Notes: generated from the letters alone by a model not told the origin. 19,372 bases of DNA from Nevskia sp035651715 (GCA_035651715.1 DASRFD010000039.1:1-19372); one strand, 5' to 3'; positions 1-8,724 are shown, counted from the first letter of the stretch. Numbers and translations are program-made.

Positions 1-1844
<1,844 letters not shown>

Positions 1845-1877
1845 GCGGCTCTCCTCTCAAGCGCTGAATGGAATTCC

Positions 1878-1893
1878 CGGCAATATTGTGCCG
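1878..1893. promoter_or_regulatory. Inverted repeat CGGCA-N6-TGCCG, candidate operator
   Basis: Perfect 5-bp arms (1878-1882 and 1889-1893) around ATATTG, 34 bp upstream of the FadJ-like ATG. The A/T-rich centre and position suit a dimeric repressor site controlling the leftward gene. No regulator gene is in the window to pair with it. Confidence 0.4.
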
Positions 1894-1909
1894 ATACTGT
1901 AACTTTAAT

Positions 1910-1926
1910 GGTCGGAACCTTCGACC
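1910..1926. promoter_or_regulatory. Imperfect palindrome GGTCG-N7-CGACC
   Basis: Five-base perfect arms (1910-1914 and 1922-1926) with one further inner A-T pair. It lies between the 1878 inverted repeat and the tandem repeats. It may be a second operator; G/C-rich palindromes do arise by chance in this genome, so confidence is low. Confidence 0.3.
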
Positions 1927-1936
1927 CTGTATTGAC

Positions 1937-1960
1937 GACATCATGACATCATGACAACAT
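1937..1960. repeat. Three tandem 8-bp units (GACATCAT, GACATCAT, GACAACAT)
   Basis: Two identical 8-mers at 1937-1944 and 1945-1952 are followed by a third unit with one mismatch at 1953-1960. A related GTGACATG occurs at 1973-1980. The array is flanked by TTGAC (1932-1936) and its reverse complement GTCAA (1964-1968). An 8-bp period places successive units on different helical faces, so it could be an array of half-sites or a slippage product. It sits 46 bp upstream of the first crotonase start. Confidence 0.6.
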
Positions 1961-2005
1961 GCGGTCAACGTCGTGACATGGCGCTGCCAGCACACCGGAG
2001 GAGCG

Positions 2006-2827
2006 ATGACCCCAGCTGATGCCCGCGAGCCGTTCGTCCGCTACGAGCAGGACGGGCGCATCGTCACCCTGACCCTCAATCGTCCCGAGGCGCGCAACGC
2101 CATCGCCACCCATGAGGACTGCGAGGAACTGGCCGGCGCCTTCGAGCGCGCGAATGACGATCCGGCGGTCAGTTGCCTGATTCTCACCGGCGCCGGCAGC
2201 GCTTTCTCCGCCGGCGGCAACATCAAGGCGATGAAAGAGCGCAACGGCATCGGGCCGCTCGACGCCCCCGACGCCACTCGCGCCAACTACAAGCGCGGCG
2301 TTCAGCGCATCGCCCGGGCGATGTGGGAGAGCGAGGTTCCGGCCATCGCCGCCGTGAACGGCCACGCCATCGGCCTGGGGCTGGACCTGGCCTGCCTGTG
2401 CGACATCCGTATCGGCGTCGACGGCGCCAAGTTCGCCTCCAGCTTCATCAAGCTCGGCATCGTCCCCGGGGACGGCGGCGCCTGGATCCTGCCGCGGGCG
2501 GTGGGCCTGTCCCGGGCCGCCGAGATGATCTTCACCGGCGACACCCTCGATGCCCAGGCCGCGCTGCAGATCGGCCTGGTGTCGCGGCTGGTGCCGGCGG
2601 AGCAGTTGCTGGCCGAGGCGCGGGCGCTGGCGCAGCGCATCGCCGCCAACCCGGCCAGGTCGCTGCGGCTGTCCAAGCGCCTGCTGCGCGAGGGCCAGCA
2701 GCAGCGCCTGGCCGACCTGCTGGAGCTGTCGGCGGCGTTCCAGGCCATGGCCCACGAGACCCAGGACCACCGCGAGGCGGTGGACGCCTTCATCGAAAAA
2801 CGCAGCCCCGACTTCAAGGGCCGGTAA
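2006..2827 (+). CDS. Crotonase-family enoyl-CoA hydratase/isomerase-like protein with non-canonical active site
   Basis: A 273-residue protein covering a complete crotonase fold. Family hallmarks are the NRPEARNA entry (25-32), the oxyanion-hole segment SAFSAGGNIKAM (65-76), and AVNGHAIGLGLDLACLCDIR (116-135). The C-terminal FIEKRSPDFKGR is typical of enoyl-CoA hydratases. At the two positions that carry catalytic glutamates in classical hydratase it has D127 (in GLGLDLA) and F147 (in SSFIKLG), and the loop reads PGDGG with D156 instead of PGAGG. It may therefore act as an isomerase or a hydratase variant rather than a standard hydratase. Start chosen at ATG 2006, directly after GGAGGAG. First gene of a five-gene rightward operon; the next start is 18 bp downstream. 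Confidence 0.9.
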   Translation: MTPADAREPFVRYEQDGRIVTLTLNRPEARNAIATHEDCEELAGAFERANDDPAVSCLILTGAGSAFSAGGNIKAMKERNGIGPLDAPDATRANYKRGVQRIARAMWESEVPAIAAVNGHAIGLGLDLACLCDIRIGVDGAKFASSFIKLGIVPGDGGAWILPRAVGLSRAAEMIFTGDTLDAQAALQIGLVSRLVPAEQLLAEARALAQRIAANPARSLRLSKRLLREGQQQRLADLLELSAAFQAMAHETQDHREAVDAFIEKRSPDFKGR

Positions 2828-2845
2828 TTTCTCCAGGAGCCGTTC

Positions 2846-3634
2846 GTGACCGACAAGATCATCATCAGGAAGGAAGGCCCCATCGGCCATCTCGTCTTCA
2901 ACAATCCCGACAAGCTCAACGCCATCTCGCTCGACATGTGGGAAGGCATGGGCCGTGGCGTGCAGCAATTGGAAGCCGATCCTGAGGTCAAGGTGATCGT
3001 GCTCAGCGGCACCGGCGACAAGGCCTTCGTCGCCGGCGCCGACGTCTCCAAGTACGAAGAGGAGCGCATGGGCGAGAACGCCCAGGAGCACTACGCCCAG
3101 ACCGGCTGGAAGGCGATGATGGCGGTGTACCACTGCTCCAAGACCACCATCGCCGCGCTCAACGGCTACTGCTACGGCGGCGGCATCTCGGTGGCGGTGT
3201 GCTGCGACCTGCGCATCGGCTCCTCCACCATCCAGGTGGCGCAGCCGGCGCTGCGCTACGGCATCGGCTACCGCTACAAGTCGCTGCGCCTGGTGGTGGA
3301 CGTGGTGGGCGCGGCCCCGACCAAGGAGCTGCTGCTCGGCGGGATGGTGTGGGATGCCGAGGACTGCCTGCGCAAGGGCTTCGTCGCCAAGACGCTGCCG
3401 GCCGGGCAGGAATTCCAGGACTACGTCAGGAAGACCGCCGAGCGCATCGCCCAGGGCGCGCCGCTCACCGCCCGGCAGTGCAAGTTCTCGATCAATACCA
3501 TCGTGCAGGACCCGGACCAGCGTGACCTCGCCCGGAACGAGGAGATGTTCCTGGCCTGCTACGCCAGCGAGGACTACAAGGAAGGCGTGCGCGCCTTCGC
3601 CGAAAAACGCAAGCCGGTGTTCCAGGGGCGCTGA
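2846..3634 (+). CDS. Crotonase-family protein lacking both usual catalytic glutamates
   Basis: A 262-residue crotonase-fold protein starting at GTG 2846, with AGGAG six bases upstream. Visible family features are NNPDKLNAIS (19-28), the oxyanion-hole stretch KAFVAGADVSKY (59-70), the GYCYGGG turn (107-113), and the C-terminal FAEKRKPVFQGR. The two catalytic positions of enoyl-CoA hydratase are S115 (GGGISVAV) and A135 (AQPALRYG), and the PGAGG loop is replaced by GIGYRY (139-144). It is annotated as an enoyl-CoA hydratase relative by fold, but classical acid/base hydration chemistry is not supported. Other crotonase activities (isomerase, hydrolase, decarboxylase, ring chemistry) remain possible. 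It lies 18 bp after the first crotonase and 6 bp before the CoA-transferase, in one transcript. Confidence 0.9.
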   Translation: MTDKIIIRKEGPIGHLVFNNPDKLNAISLDMWEGMGRGVQQLEADPEVKVIVLSGTGDKAFVAGADVSKYEEERMGENAQEHYAQTGWKAMMAVYHCSKTTIAALNGYCYGGGISVAVCCDLRIGSSTIQVAQPALRYGIGYRYKSLRLVVDVVGAAPTKELLLGGMVWDAEDCLRKGFVAKTLPAGQEFQDYVRKTAERIAQGAPLTARQCKFSINTIVQDPDQRDLARNEEMFLACYASEDYKEGVRAFAEKRKPVFQGR

Positions 3635-3640
3635 GCCGCG

Positions 3641-4864
3641 ATGAACGCATCCGCCACACCGCGCGCGCTGGCCGGCATCCGCATTCTCGACCTGAGCCGC
3701 GTCCTGGCCGCGCCGCTGGCCGCGCAGTGGCTGGGCGACCTCGGCGCCGAGGTGATCAAGGTGGAGCGGCCGGGCAGCGGCGATGAGTCTCGCACCTATG
3801 GCCCGCCGTTCCTCAAGGACCGCGACGGCAAGCCCACCGACACCGCCGCGTTCTACCTGGCCTGCAACCGCGGCAAGAAGTCGGTCACCGTCGACCATTC
3901 CACGCCGCAGGGGCAGGACCTGATCCGCGAGCTGGCCAGGCACAGCGACGTGGTGCTGGAGAACTTCCGGGCCGGCGCGCTCGGGAAGTACGGCCTCGAC
4001 TACGCCAGCCTGTCGCAGGTGAATCCGCGCCTGGTGTACTGCTCCGTCACCGGCTTCGGCCAGGACGGCCCCTACAGCAAGCGCCCGGGCTATGACGGCA
4101 TCTTCCAGGCTATGGGCGGCCTGATGAGCGTCAGCGGCTATCCGGACGATCCGATGAAAGTCGGCATCAGCATGGTCGACATCCTCACCAGCCTGTATGC
4201 CGCCATCGCCATTCTCGCGGCGCTGCGCCATCGCGACGCCAGCGGCGAGGGCCAGCACATCGACCTTTCCCTGCTGGACTGCGGCCTGGCCTCGCTGTCG
4301 CACTTCGCCATGAACTACCTGGTGTCGGGCGAGGTGCCGGAGCGCCGCGGCAACGGCGGCTTCGGCGGCGTGCCGTCGCAGGCCTTCCGCTGCAAGGACG
4401 GCCGCGTCTTTATCGTCGCCGGCAACAACAAGCAGTTCTCGGCCTTCTGCAAGGCCGCCGATTGCACGCACCTGTTCGAGGACCTGCGCTTCAACAGCAC
4501 CGCCGGGCGCATCCAGAACCGCACCCAGCTGCTGCCGCTGCTGGACGAGGTGTTCCAGACCCGCACGCAGGCGCAATGGCTGGAGCTGCTGGACGCCGCC
4601 GACGTGCCGGCCGGCCCGGTCAACGAGCTGCCGCAGGTGTTCGCCGATCCGCAGGTGCAGCACCGCGGCATGCTGGTGGAGACCGAACACCCGCTGGCCG
4701 GGCCGATCAAGCTGCTGGCCAACCCGATGCGGCTGTCCCGGACCCCGGTGACCGACTATCCCCCGCCGCCGCTGATGGGCCAGCACACGCGCGAGGTGCT
4801 GGGTTCGTTGCTGGGCCTGGACGCGGCGCGCCTCGATGCGCTGGCGCGCGAACAGGTGATCTGA
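3641..4864 (+). CDS. CaiB/BaiF family (class III) acyl-CoA transferase
   Basis: Predicted to move CoA from a donor thioester to a carboxylic acid, so it could activate the pathway substrate without ATP. The 407-residue length is typical. Visible motifs are the N-terminal LAGIRILDLSRVLAAPLAAQ (10-29), the GDLGAEVIKVERPGSGD segment (32-48), ENFRAGALGKYGLDY (107-121), and GFGQDGPYSKRPGYD (138-152). D180 in SMVDILTSLYA matches the catalytic aspartate that forms the anhydride intermediate in formyl-CoA transferase. The C-terminus carries LMGQHTREVLGSLLG. The ATG at 3641 is 6 bp after the crotonase stop, and the stop is 1 bp before the next ATG, so translation is probably coupled. No acyl-CoA ligase is seen nearby, which fits this protein being the entry enzyme. 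The CoA donor and acceptor cannot be read from sequence. Confidence 0.94.
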   Translation: MNASATPRALAGIRILDLSRVLAAPLAAQWLGDLGAEVIKVERPGSGDESRTYGPPFLKDRDGKPTDTAAFYLACNRGKKSVTVDHSTPQGQDLIRELARHSDVVLENFRAGALGKYGLDYASLSQVNPRLVYCSVTGFGQDGPYSKRPGYDGIFQAMGGLMSVSGYPDDPMKVGISMVDILTSLYAAIAILAALRHRDASGEGQHIDLSLLDCGLASLSHFAMNYLVSGEVPERRGNGGFGGVPSQAFRCKDGRVFIVAGNNKQFSAFCKAADCTHLFEDLRFNSTAGRIQNRTQLLPLLDEVFQTRTQAQWLELLDAADVPAGPVNELPQVFADPQVQHRGMLVETEHPLAGPIKLLANPMRLSRTPVTDYPPPPLMGQHTREVLGSLLGLDAARLDALAREQVI

Positions 4865-4865
4865 C

Positions 4866-6071
4866 ATGGACCTGCGCTTCACCGAAGAAGAGCGGGCCTT
4901 CCGCCTGGAGGTGCGGCGCTTTCTCCAGGAGCAGCTGCCGCGCGGCATCCACGACAAGATGCTTGAGCACCGCTCGCTGACCAAGGAGGAGGTGGTTGCC
5001 TGGCAGCGCGTCCTCAACCGCCGCGGCTGGGCCACGCCGAGCTGGCCCAGGGAGTGGGGCGGACCGGGCTGGACGGCGGTGCAGCGCTACATCTTCCTCG
5101 ACGAGCTGCATCAGTTTCCCGCCCCCGAGCCGGTGAGTTTCAACGTGTCGATGATCGGTCCGGTGATCGGCACCTTCGGCAGCCCCGAGCAGAAGGCACG
5201 GCTGCTGCCGCGCATCGCCAATCTCGACGACTGGTGGTGCCAGGGCTTCTCCGAGCCCGGTGCCGGCTCCGACCTGGCGGCCCTCACCACTTCGGCGGTA
5301 CGCGAGGGCGACCACTACGTCGTCAACGGCACCAAGATGTGGCAGGGCATGGGCCATCGCGCCGACTGGATGTTCGCCCTGGTCCGCACCGACCCGGCCG
5401 CCAGGAAGCAGGCGGGCATCAGTTTCCTGCTGATCGACATGAAGAGCCCCGGCCTCACGGTGCAGCCGATCATCACCATCGATGGCCGCCACGAGGTGAA
5501 CACGGTATTCCTCGACAATGTGCGCGTGCCGGTGGCCAACCGCGTGCACGAGGAGAACAGGGGCTGGGACGTGGCCAAGTTCCTGCTCGGCAACGAGCGC
5601 ACGGGCATCGCCCGCATCGGCATGAGCAAGTATCTGCTCAGGCGGGCCCGCAGGATCGCGGCGGAGGTGCCGAGCGGCGAGGGGTGCCTGGCCGACGACC
5701 CGGTGTTCCGCCGGCGCGCCGCCGAGATCGAGGTTGAGCTGCAGGCGCTGGAAGTGACGCAGATGCGGGTGCTGGCCGGCATGGAGGCGCACAGCGACAA
5801 GCCCGATCCGCGCTCCTCCATTCTCAAGGTCAAGGGTGTGGAACTGCGCCAGGCGGCGTCGGAGCTGCTGCTGCGCGCCGCCGGTCCGCTGGCGCTGCCG
5901 GCGGAAGGAGAGTTCGATCCGCCCAACCCGGTCGACCCTGCGGCGGACACGGAGTGGGCCGGCACCATCGCCCCGGTGTACTTCGTGCTGCGCGCGGCCT
6001 CGATCTACGGCGGTTCCACCGAAGTGCAGAAAAACATTCTGGCGCAGGCCGTGCTCGGCCTGCCGAAGTGA
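4866..6071 (+). CDS. Acyl-CoA dehydrogenase, PimC-like large subunit
   Basis: FAD enzyme predicted to introduce the alpha-beta double bond into an acyl-CoA and pass electrons to ETF. It has 401 residues. The helical N-terminal domain spans about 1-120. The beta domain holds CQGFSEPGAGSDLA (125-138) and the NGTKMWQG strand (154-161). The C-terminal domain ends with IYGGSTEVQKNILAQAVLG. At the site of the MCAD-type catalytic glutamate (E in YEGT) it has glycine (Y381-G382-G383). A glutamate in LLGNERTGIAR (E244) lies in the region where isovaleryl-CoA dehydrogenase and the alpha subunits of heteromeric dehydrogenases carry their base. The NERTGIARIGMSK segment and the DDWWCQGFSEPG motif resemble pimeloyl-CoA dehydrogenase large subunit PimC. 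Its start is 1 bp after the CoA-transferase stop; its partner follows 7 bp downstream. Confidence 0.93.
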   Translation: MDLRFTEEERAFRLEVRRFLQEQLPRGIHDKMLEHRSLTKEEVVAWQRVLNRRGWATPSWPREWGGPGWTAVQRYIFLDELHQFPAPEPVSFNVSMIGPVIGTFGSPEQKARLLPRIANLDDWWCQGFSEPGAGSDLAALTTSAVREGDHYVVNGTKMWQGMGHRADWMFALVRTDPAARKQAGISFLLIDMKSPGLTVQPIITIDGRHEVNTVFLDNVRVPVANRVHEENRGWDVAKFLLGNERTGIARIGMSKYLLRRARRIAAEVPSGEGCLADDPVFRRRAAEIEVELQALEVTQMRVLAGMEAHSDKPDPRSSILKVKGVELRQAASELLLRAAGPLALPAEGEFDPPNPVDPAADTEWAGTIAPVYFVLRAASIYGGSTEVQKNILAQAVLGLPK

Positions 6072-6078
6072 GCCGCCC

Positions 6079-7209
6079 GTGGACTTCAATCTGAGCGAAG
6101 AGCAGAACCTGCTCAAGGACGCGATCGACAAGCTGGTGCTGAAGGAGTACGGCTTCGAGCAGCGCCGGCGCCATGCCGCCCATGCCGAAGGCTGGAGCCG
6201 GACATTCTGGGCGCAGCTGGCGGAACAGGGCTTCCTGGCGCTGCCGTTCGCCGCCGAGCACGGCGGCCTGGGCTACGGCCCGGTCGAGCTGATGCTGGTG
6301 ATGGAAGCGCTGGGCCGTGGCCTGGTGCTGGAACCCTACCTCACCACCGTGGTCGGCGCCGGCGCGGTGCTGCGGCAGGCGGCGAGCCGGGCCCAGCTTG
6401 AGCGCATGGTGCCGCCGATCGCCGCCGGCGAGCGCGTGGTGGCGCTGGCGCTGGCCGAGATTCAGGCGCGCTACGAATTGAACGACGTGCTGACCACCGC
6501 GAGTGCGGCGCCGGGCGGCTATGTGCTGAGCGGCACCAAGGTGGTCGTCACGCATGGCGACAGCGCCGACCTGTTCATCGTCCCGGCGCGCACCGCGGGC
6601 GGCCGGCGTGACCGCGACGGCATCAGCCTGTTCCTGGTGCCCGCCGGTGCGGCCGGGCTGCGCCGCCGCGGCTACCGCACCCAGGACGGCCTGCGCGCCG
6701 CGGACCTGATCCTGGACCAGGTGCGGGTCCCGGCCGACGACATGCTTGGCGCGGCCGGGCAGGGCCTGCCGGCACTGGAGCAGGCGGCGGATGCCGTCAT
6801 CGCCGCCGTGGCGGCCGAGAGCGTCGGCTGCATGCAGGCGCTCCTCGACCTGACCGTGGACTACCTCAAGCAGCGCCAACAGTTCGGTGGCCCGATCGGC
6901 CGCTTCCAGGCGCTGCAGCACCGCGCCGCCGAGATGCTGATCGAACTGGAGCAGGCACGCAGCATGGCGCTGTACGCCGCGCTGATGCTGCAGGAGCCGG
7001 ATCCGGCCGGGCGCCGCCGGGCCTTGTCGGCGGTGAAAGTGCAGATCGGCAAATCCGGCCGCTTCGTTGCCCAGCAGGCGGTGCAACTGCACGGCGGCAT
7101 CGGCGTCACCGAGGAGTATGCCGTCGGCCATTACTTCAAGCGCCTGAGCATGATGGAGGCGCAGTTCGGCGACGGCGACCACCATCTGGCGCGGCTGGCG
7201 CAGGCCTAG
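6079..7209 (+). CDS. Acyl-CoA dehydrogenase, PimD-like small subunit
   Basis: A 376-residue acyl-CoA dehydrogenase-fold protein starting at GTG 6079, 7 bp after the large-subunit stop; the in-frame sequence upstream overlaps that gene and is not used. The N-terminus MDFNLSEEQNLLKDAIDKLV and the segment ALGRGLVLEPYLTTVV (77-92) are typical of PimD-like subunits. The C-terminal domain contains YLKQRQQFGGPIGRFQALQH (262-281) and VQLHGGIGVTEEYAVGHYFK (335-354). No catalytic glutamate is evident at either known position, since the 230-245 helix reads LPALEQAADAVIAA and the YEGT site is absent. The sequence between the beta strands is also less like FAD-binding consensus. This fits a non-catalytic or cofactor-sharing partner in an alpha2beta2 enzyme. 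It is the last clearly metabolic gene in the operon. Confidence 0.92.
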   Translation: MDFNLSEEQNLLKDAIDKLVLKEYGFEQRRRHAAHAEGWSRTFWAQLAEQGFLALPFAAEHGGLGYGPVELMLVMEALGRGLVLEPYLTTVVGAGAVLRQAASRAQLERMVPPIAAGERVVALALAEIQARYELNDVLTTASAAPGGYVLSGTKVVVTHGDSADLFIVPARTAGGRRDRDGISLFLVPAGAAGLRRRGYRTQDGLRAADLILDQVRVPADDMLGAAGQGLPALEQAADAVIAAVAAESVGCMQALLDLTVDYLKQRQQFGGPIGRFQALQHRAAEMLIELEQARSMALYAALMLQEPDPAGRRRALSAVKVQIGKSGRFVAQQAVQLHGGIGVTEEYAVGHYFKRLSMMEAQFGDGDHHLARLAQA

Positions 7210-7257
7210 CCGCGTTCCGCTTTTTCGTACGCCACAATCGTTTCAGCGAGGTCCGTC

Positions 7258-7437
7258 ATGAATCAATCCAGCCATTCCCCCAATGTCGCGCTGCGCCTGG
7301 TCCTGACCGGCGCGGGCAGTGCCATCACCATCGTTGCCGCGGCTACCGCCTGGCTGCAACTGTCGCTCAAGAGCATGGGCAGCGCCCTGCAGCCGCCGGG
7401 TTCCAGCGTGCGCCTGCGCCGTGGTCGCTTGGGCTGA
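7258..7437 (+). CDS. Small putative single-pass membrane protein (59 aa), unknown function
   Basis: An ATG at 7258 is preceded by GAGG (7248-7251) at good spacing and opens a 59-residue frame ending at TGA 7435-7437. Residues about 11-31 (ALRLVLTGAGSAITIVAAAT) form a plausible membrane helix. It is flanked by a polar N-terminus and a basic C-terminal tail with several arginines (VRLRRGRLG). It lies 48 bp after the small dehydrogenase subunit and may be co-transcribed. I recognise no family. In this GC-rich DNA a short frame can be accidental; the ribosome site and the hydrophobic segment are the only support. Confidence 0.45.
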   Translation: MNQSSHSPNVALRLVLTGAGSAITIVAAATAWLQLSLKSMGSALQPPGSSVRLRRGRLG

Positions 7438-7535
7438 GGACGGTCCCACAGACCTCAGCATCACGCCGCCGCGGGCGCTGCCGCTCCGCGCCTCGTGGCT
7501 CGGTAATCCGGCGCATTGTGGCTTCCCCGACCATT

Positions 7536-8543
7536 CTAGGGATAGGCCTTCACGTGGGTGACGATGAGCCGCGTGGCCTCGGCGGCGTCGTTCTCGGTAA
7601 CCCAGTGGTTGACGCCCACCAGCTCCACGAACCGGTAGGGGGCGTCGACGTACTGCTGGGTGCCGCGAGCGGCGTCGGCGCTGAAGGCGAAGTCCAGGTC
7701 GCCCCAGGCGTACAGCGTCGGCACGGTGTCGGGACCGATCCGCTGCGTCGGCGGCACCGGATTGACCCGGTACCAGGCCATTGCGGCATTGAGCGCGGTG
7801 GCATTGCCCAGCGCATTGGCATAGACCTGAGCCTTGTCGAGTGGCAGGCCGAAGGCCACCAGCCCCAGGGCAAAGTAGCCGGGTCCGCCCGACATCAGGA
7901 CATTGGCCATCCCGGGAGTGGCGAAAACCGCCGCGTAGCCGCTCATTTCGCGCTGCGGGCTCAAGGGGTTGCTGCCCGCGGCGGCAAAGGCGTCGAGATG
8001 GGGCGTGGACAGCACGGTCAGCGACTTCAACCGCGATGGCGACTGCGCGGCGATGGTCCAGGCGATTGCGCCGCCCCAGTCGTGTCCGACCAGGTGGAAG
8101 CGCTGTGCGCCAAGGGCGGTGGCGATCGCCAGCGCATCGCCGACCATGTGGTCCATCGTGTATTCGCTGTCGGAGGCGGGGCGGGCGCCGGGCGAATAAC
8201 CCCGCTGCGACGGCGCCACGGCGTAGTAGCCCGCCGCCGCCAGCGCCGGCAGCACCTCGCGAAACTCCTCGTCGCACTCGGGGAAGCCGTGCAGCAGCAG
8301 CACCAGCCCGCCGGCGCCCGCCGCCGACGGATCGCCTGCGGCGAGCGCGTCGAACGTAAGCGGGCCGAGCTCGGGATCGGCAATGCTGATCTCGAGCTGG
8401 CGAACCTCGCTCGCCGACGCGGCGGACTGCGCGGCGATGGACGTCCCCGTCTCCGGCGGGTTGCTGCCTTCATCGCCGCAACAGCACAGCAGTAAGGTCA
8501 GGCAAGGAAGCAGGGCGAGCCTGAGACGGGTAGGCCAGTCCAT
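7536..8543 (-). CDS. Exported alpha/beta hydrolase, epoxide hydrolase-like, putative lipoprotein
   Basis: A 335-residue protein with an N-terminal signal (basic MDWPTRLRLA, then a hydrophobic stretch to L19) followed by C20-C21-C22-G. The site L-L-L-C is a weak lipobox, so lipid attachment is plausible but not certain. The mature domain has the alpha/beta hydrolase fold of epoxide hydrolases and haloalkane dehalogenases. The oxyanion segment is HGFPE (85-89), the nucleophile elbow is GHDWGG with D155, the acid is D282 or D284 in WGDLDFAFS, and the base is H313 in GVNHWVTEND. An aspartate nucleophile excludes ordinary esterases, which use serine. The start at 8543 is set by AAGGAG six bases upstream of ATG; an upstream ATG at 8594 lacks this and would bury the signal peptide. 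It is divergent from the flavin oxidoreductase. Confidence 0.9.
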   Translation of the reverse strand: MDWPTRLRLALLPCLTLLLCCCGDEGSNPPETGTSIAAQSAASASEVRQLEISIADPELGPLTFDALAAGDPSAAGAGGLVLLLHGFPECDEEFREVLPALAAAGYYAVAPSQRGYSPGARPASDSEYTMDHMVGDALAIATALGAQRFHLVGHDWGGAIAWTIAAQSPSRLKSLTVLSTPHLDAFAAAGSNPLSPQREMSGYAAVFATPGMANVLMSGGPGYFALGLVAFGLPLDKAQVYANALGNATALNAAMAWYRVNPVPPTQRIGPDTVPTLYAWGDLDFAFSADAARGTQQYVDAPYRFVELVGVNHWVTENDAAEATRLIVTHVKAYP

Positions 8544-8683
8544 CTGTTTCTCCTTGCAGGGCCCTGGACGAGCGCGTTGCGGTGGTCTCAGCAAGAAATG
8601 CGCCGACTACCAATGACGCGAAAACCATCGCCTCGGTCCGCTTGCGGCAACGGTTCGATTCCGGCGGCAGCCCCGGTGCTGAA

Positions 8684-8706
8684 AACTGGCATACTGTTTA
8701 CCAGTT
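8684..8706. promoter_or_regulatory. Inverted repeat AACTGG-N11-CCAGTT upstream of the flavin oxidoreductase
   Basis: Perfect 6-bp arms at 8684-8689 and 8701-8706, 18 bp before the ATG at 8725, in the divergent gap (8544-8724) shared with the hydrolase. A TACTGT at 8692-8697 in the spacer could be a -10 element, which would make bound protein block the promoter. The rest of the 181-bp gap shows no gene and no clear -35 element. Confidence 0.45.
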
Positions 8707-8724
8707 CAATTCCCGGAGCCCGTC

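Larger units (their letters stand above)
1845..2005. promoter_or_regulatory. Divergent control region between the FadJ-like gene and the acyl-CoA operon
   Basis: A 161-bp gap with no gene. It is visibly richer in A/T than its surroundings and contains two inverted repeats and a triple 8-bp tandem repeat, listed separately. Promoters for both directions should lie here. A TTGACG at 1932-1937 is a possible rightward -35 element, but no convincing -10 element is visible, so I do not assign promoters. The rightward gene has an excellent GGAGGAG ribosome site at 1998-2004, just before its ATG at 2006. This site supports that ATG over the upstream in-frame ATG at 1973. Confidence 0.6.

Noticed and set aside
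1973..2005. Upstream ATG giving the first crotonase 11 extra residues
   Set aside because: No ribosome site before it, whereas ATG 2006 directly follows GGAGGAG; the extension would also overlap the repeat-rich control region.
1949..5035. A 1028-codon minus-strand open frame opposite the crotonase and CoA-transferase genes
   Set aside because: It is antisense to three well-supported genes. Its translation is low-complexity (His, Arg, Gln, Ala, Val) with no recognisable domain, as expected for the complement of GC-biased codons.
7207..7240. Possible rho-independent terminator after the small dehydrogenase subunit (TTTTT at 7221-7225)
   Set aside because: Only a 3-bp GCG/CGC stem precedes the T-run, too weak to call a terminator.
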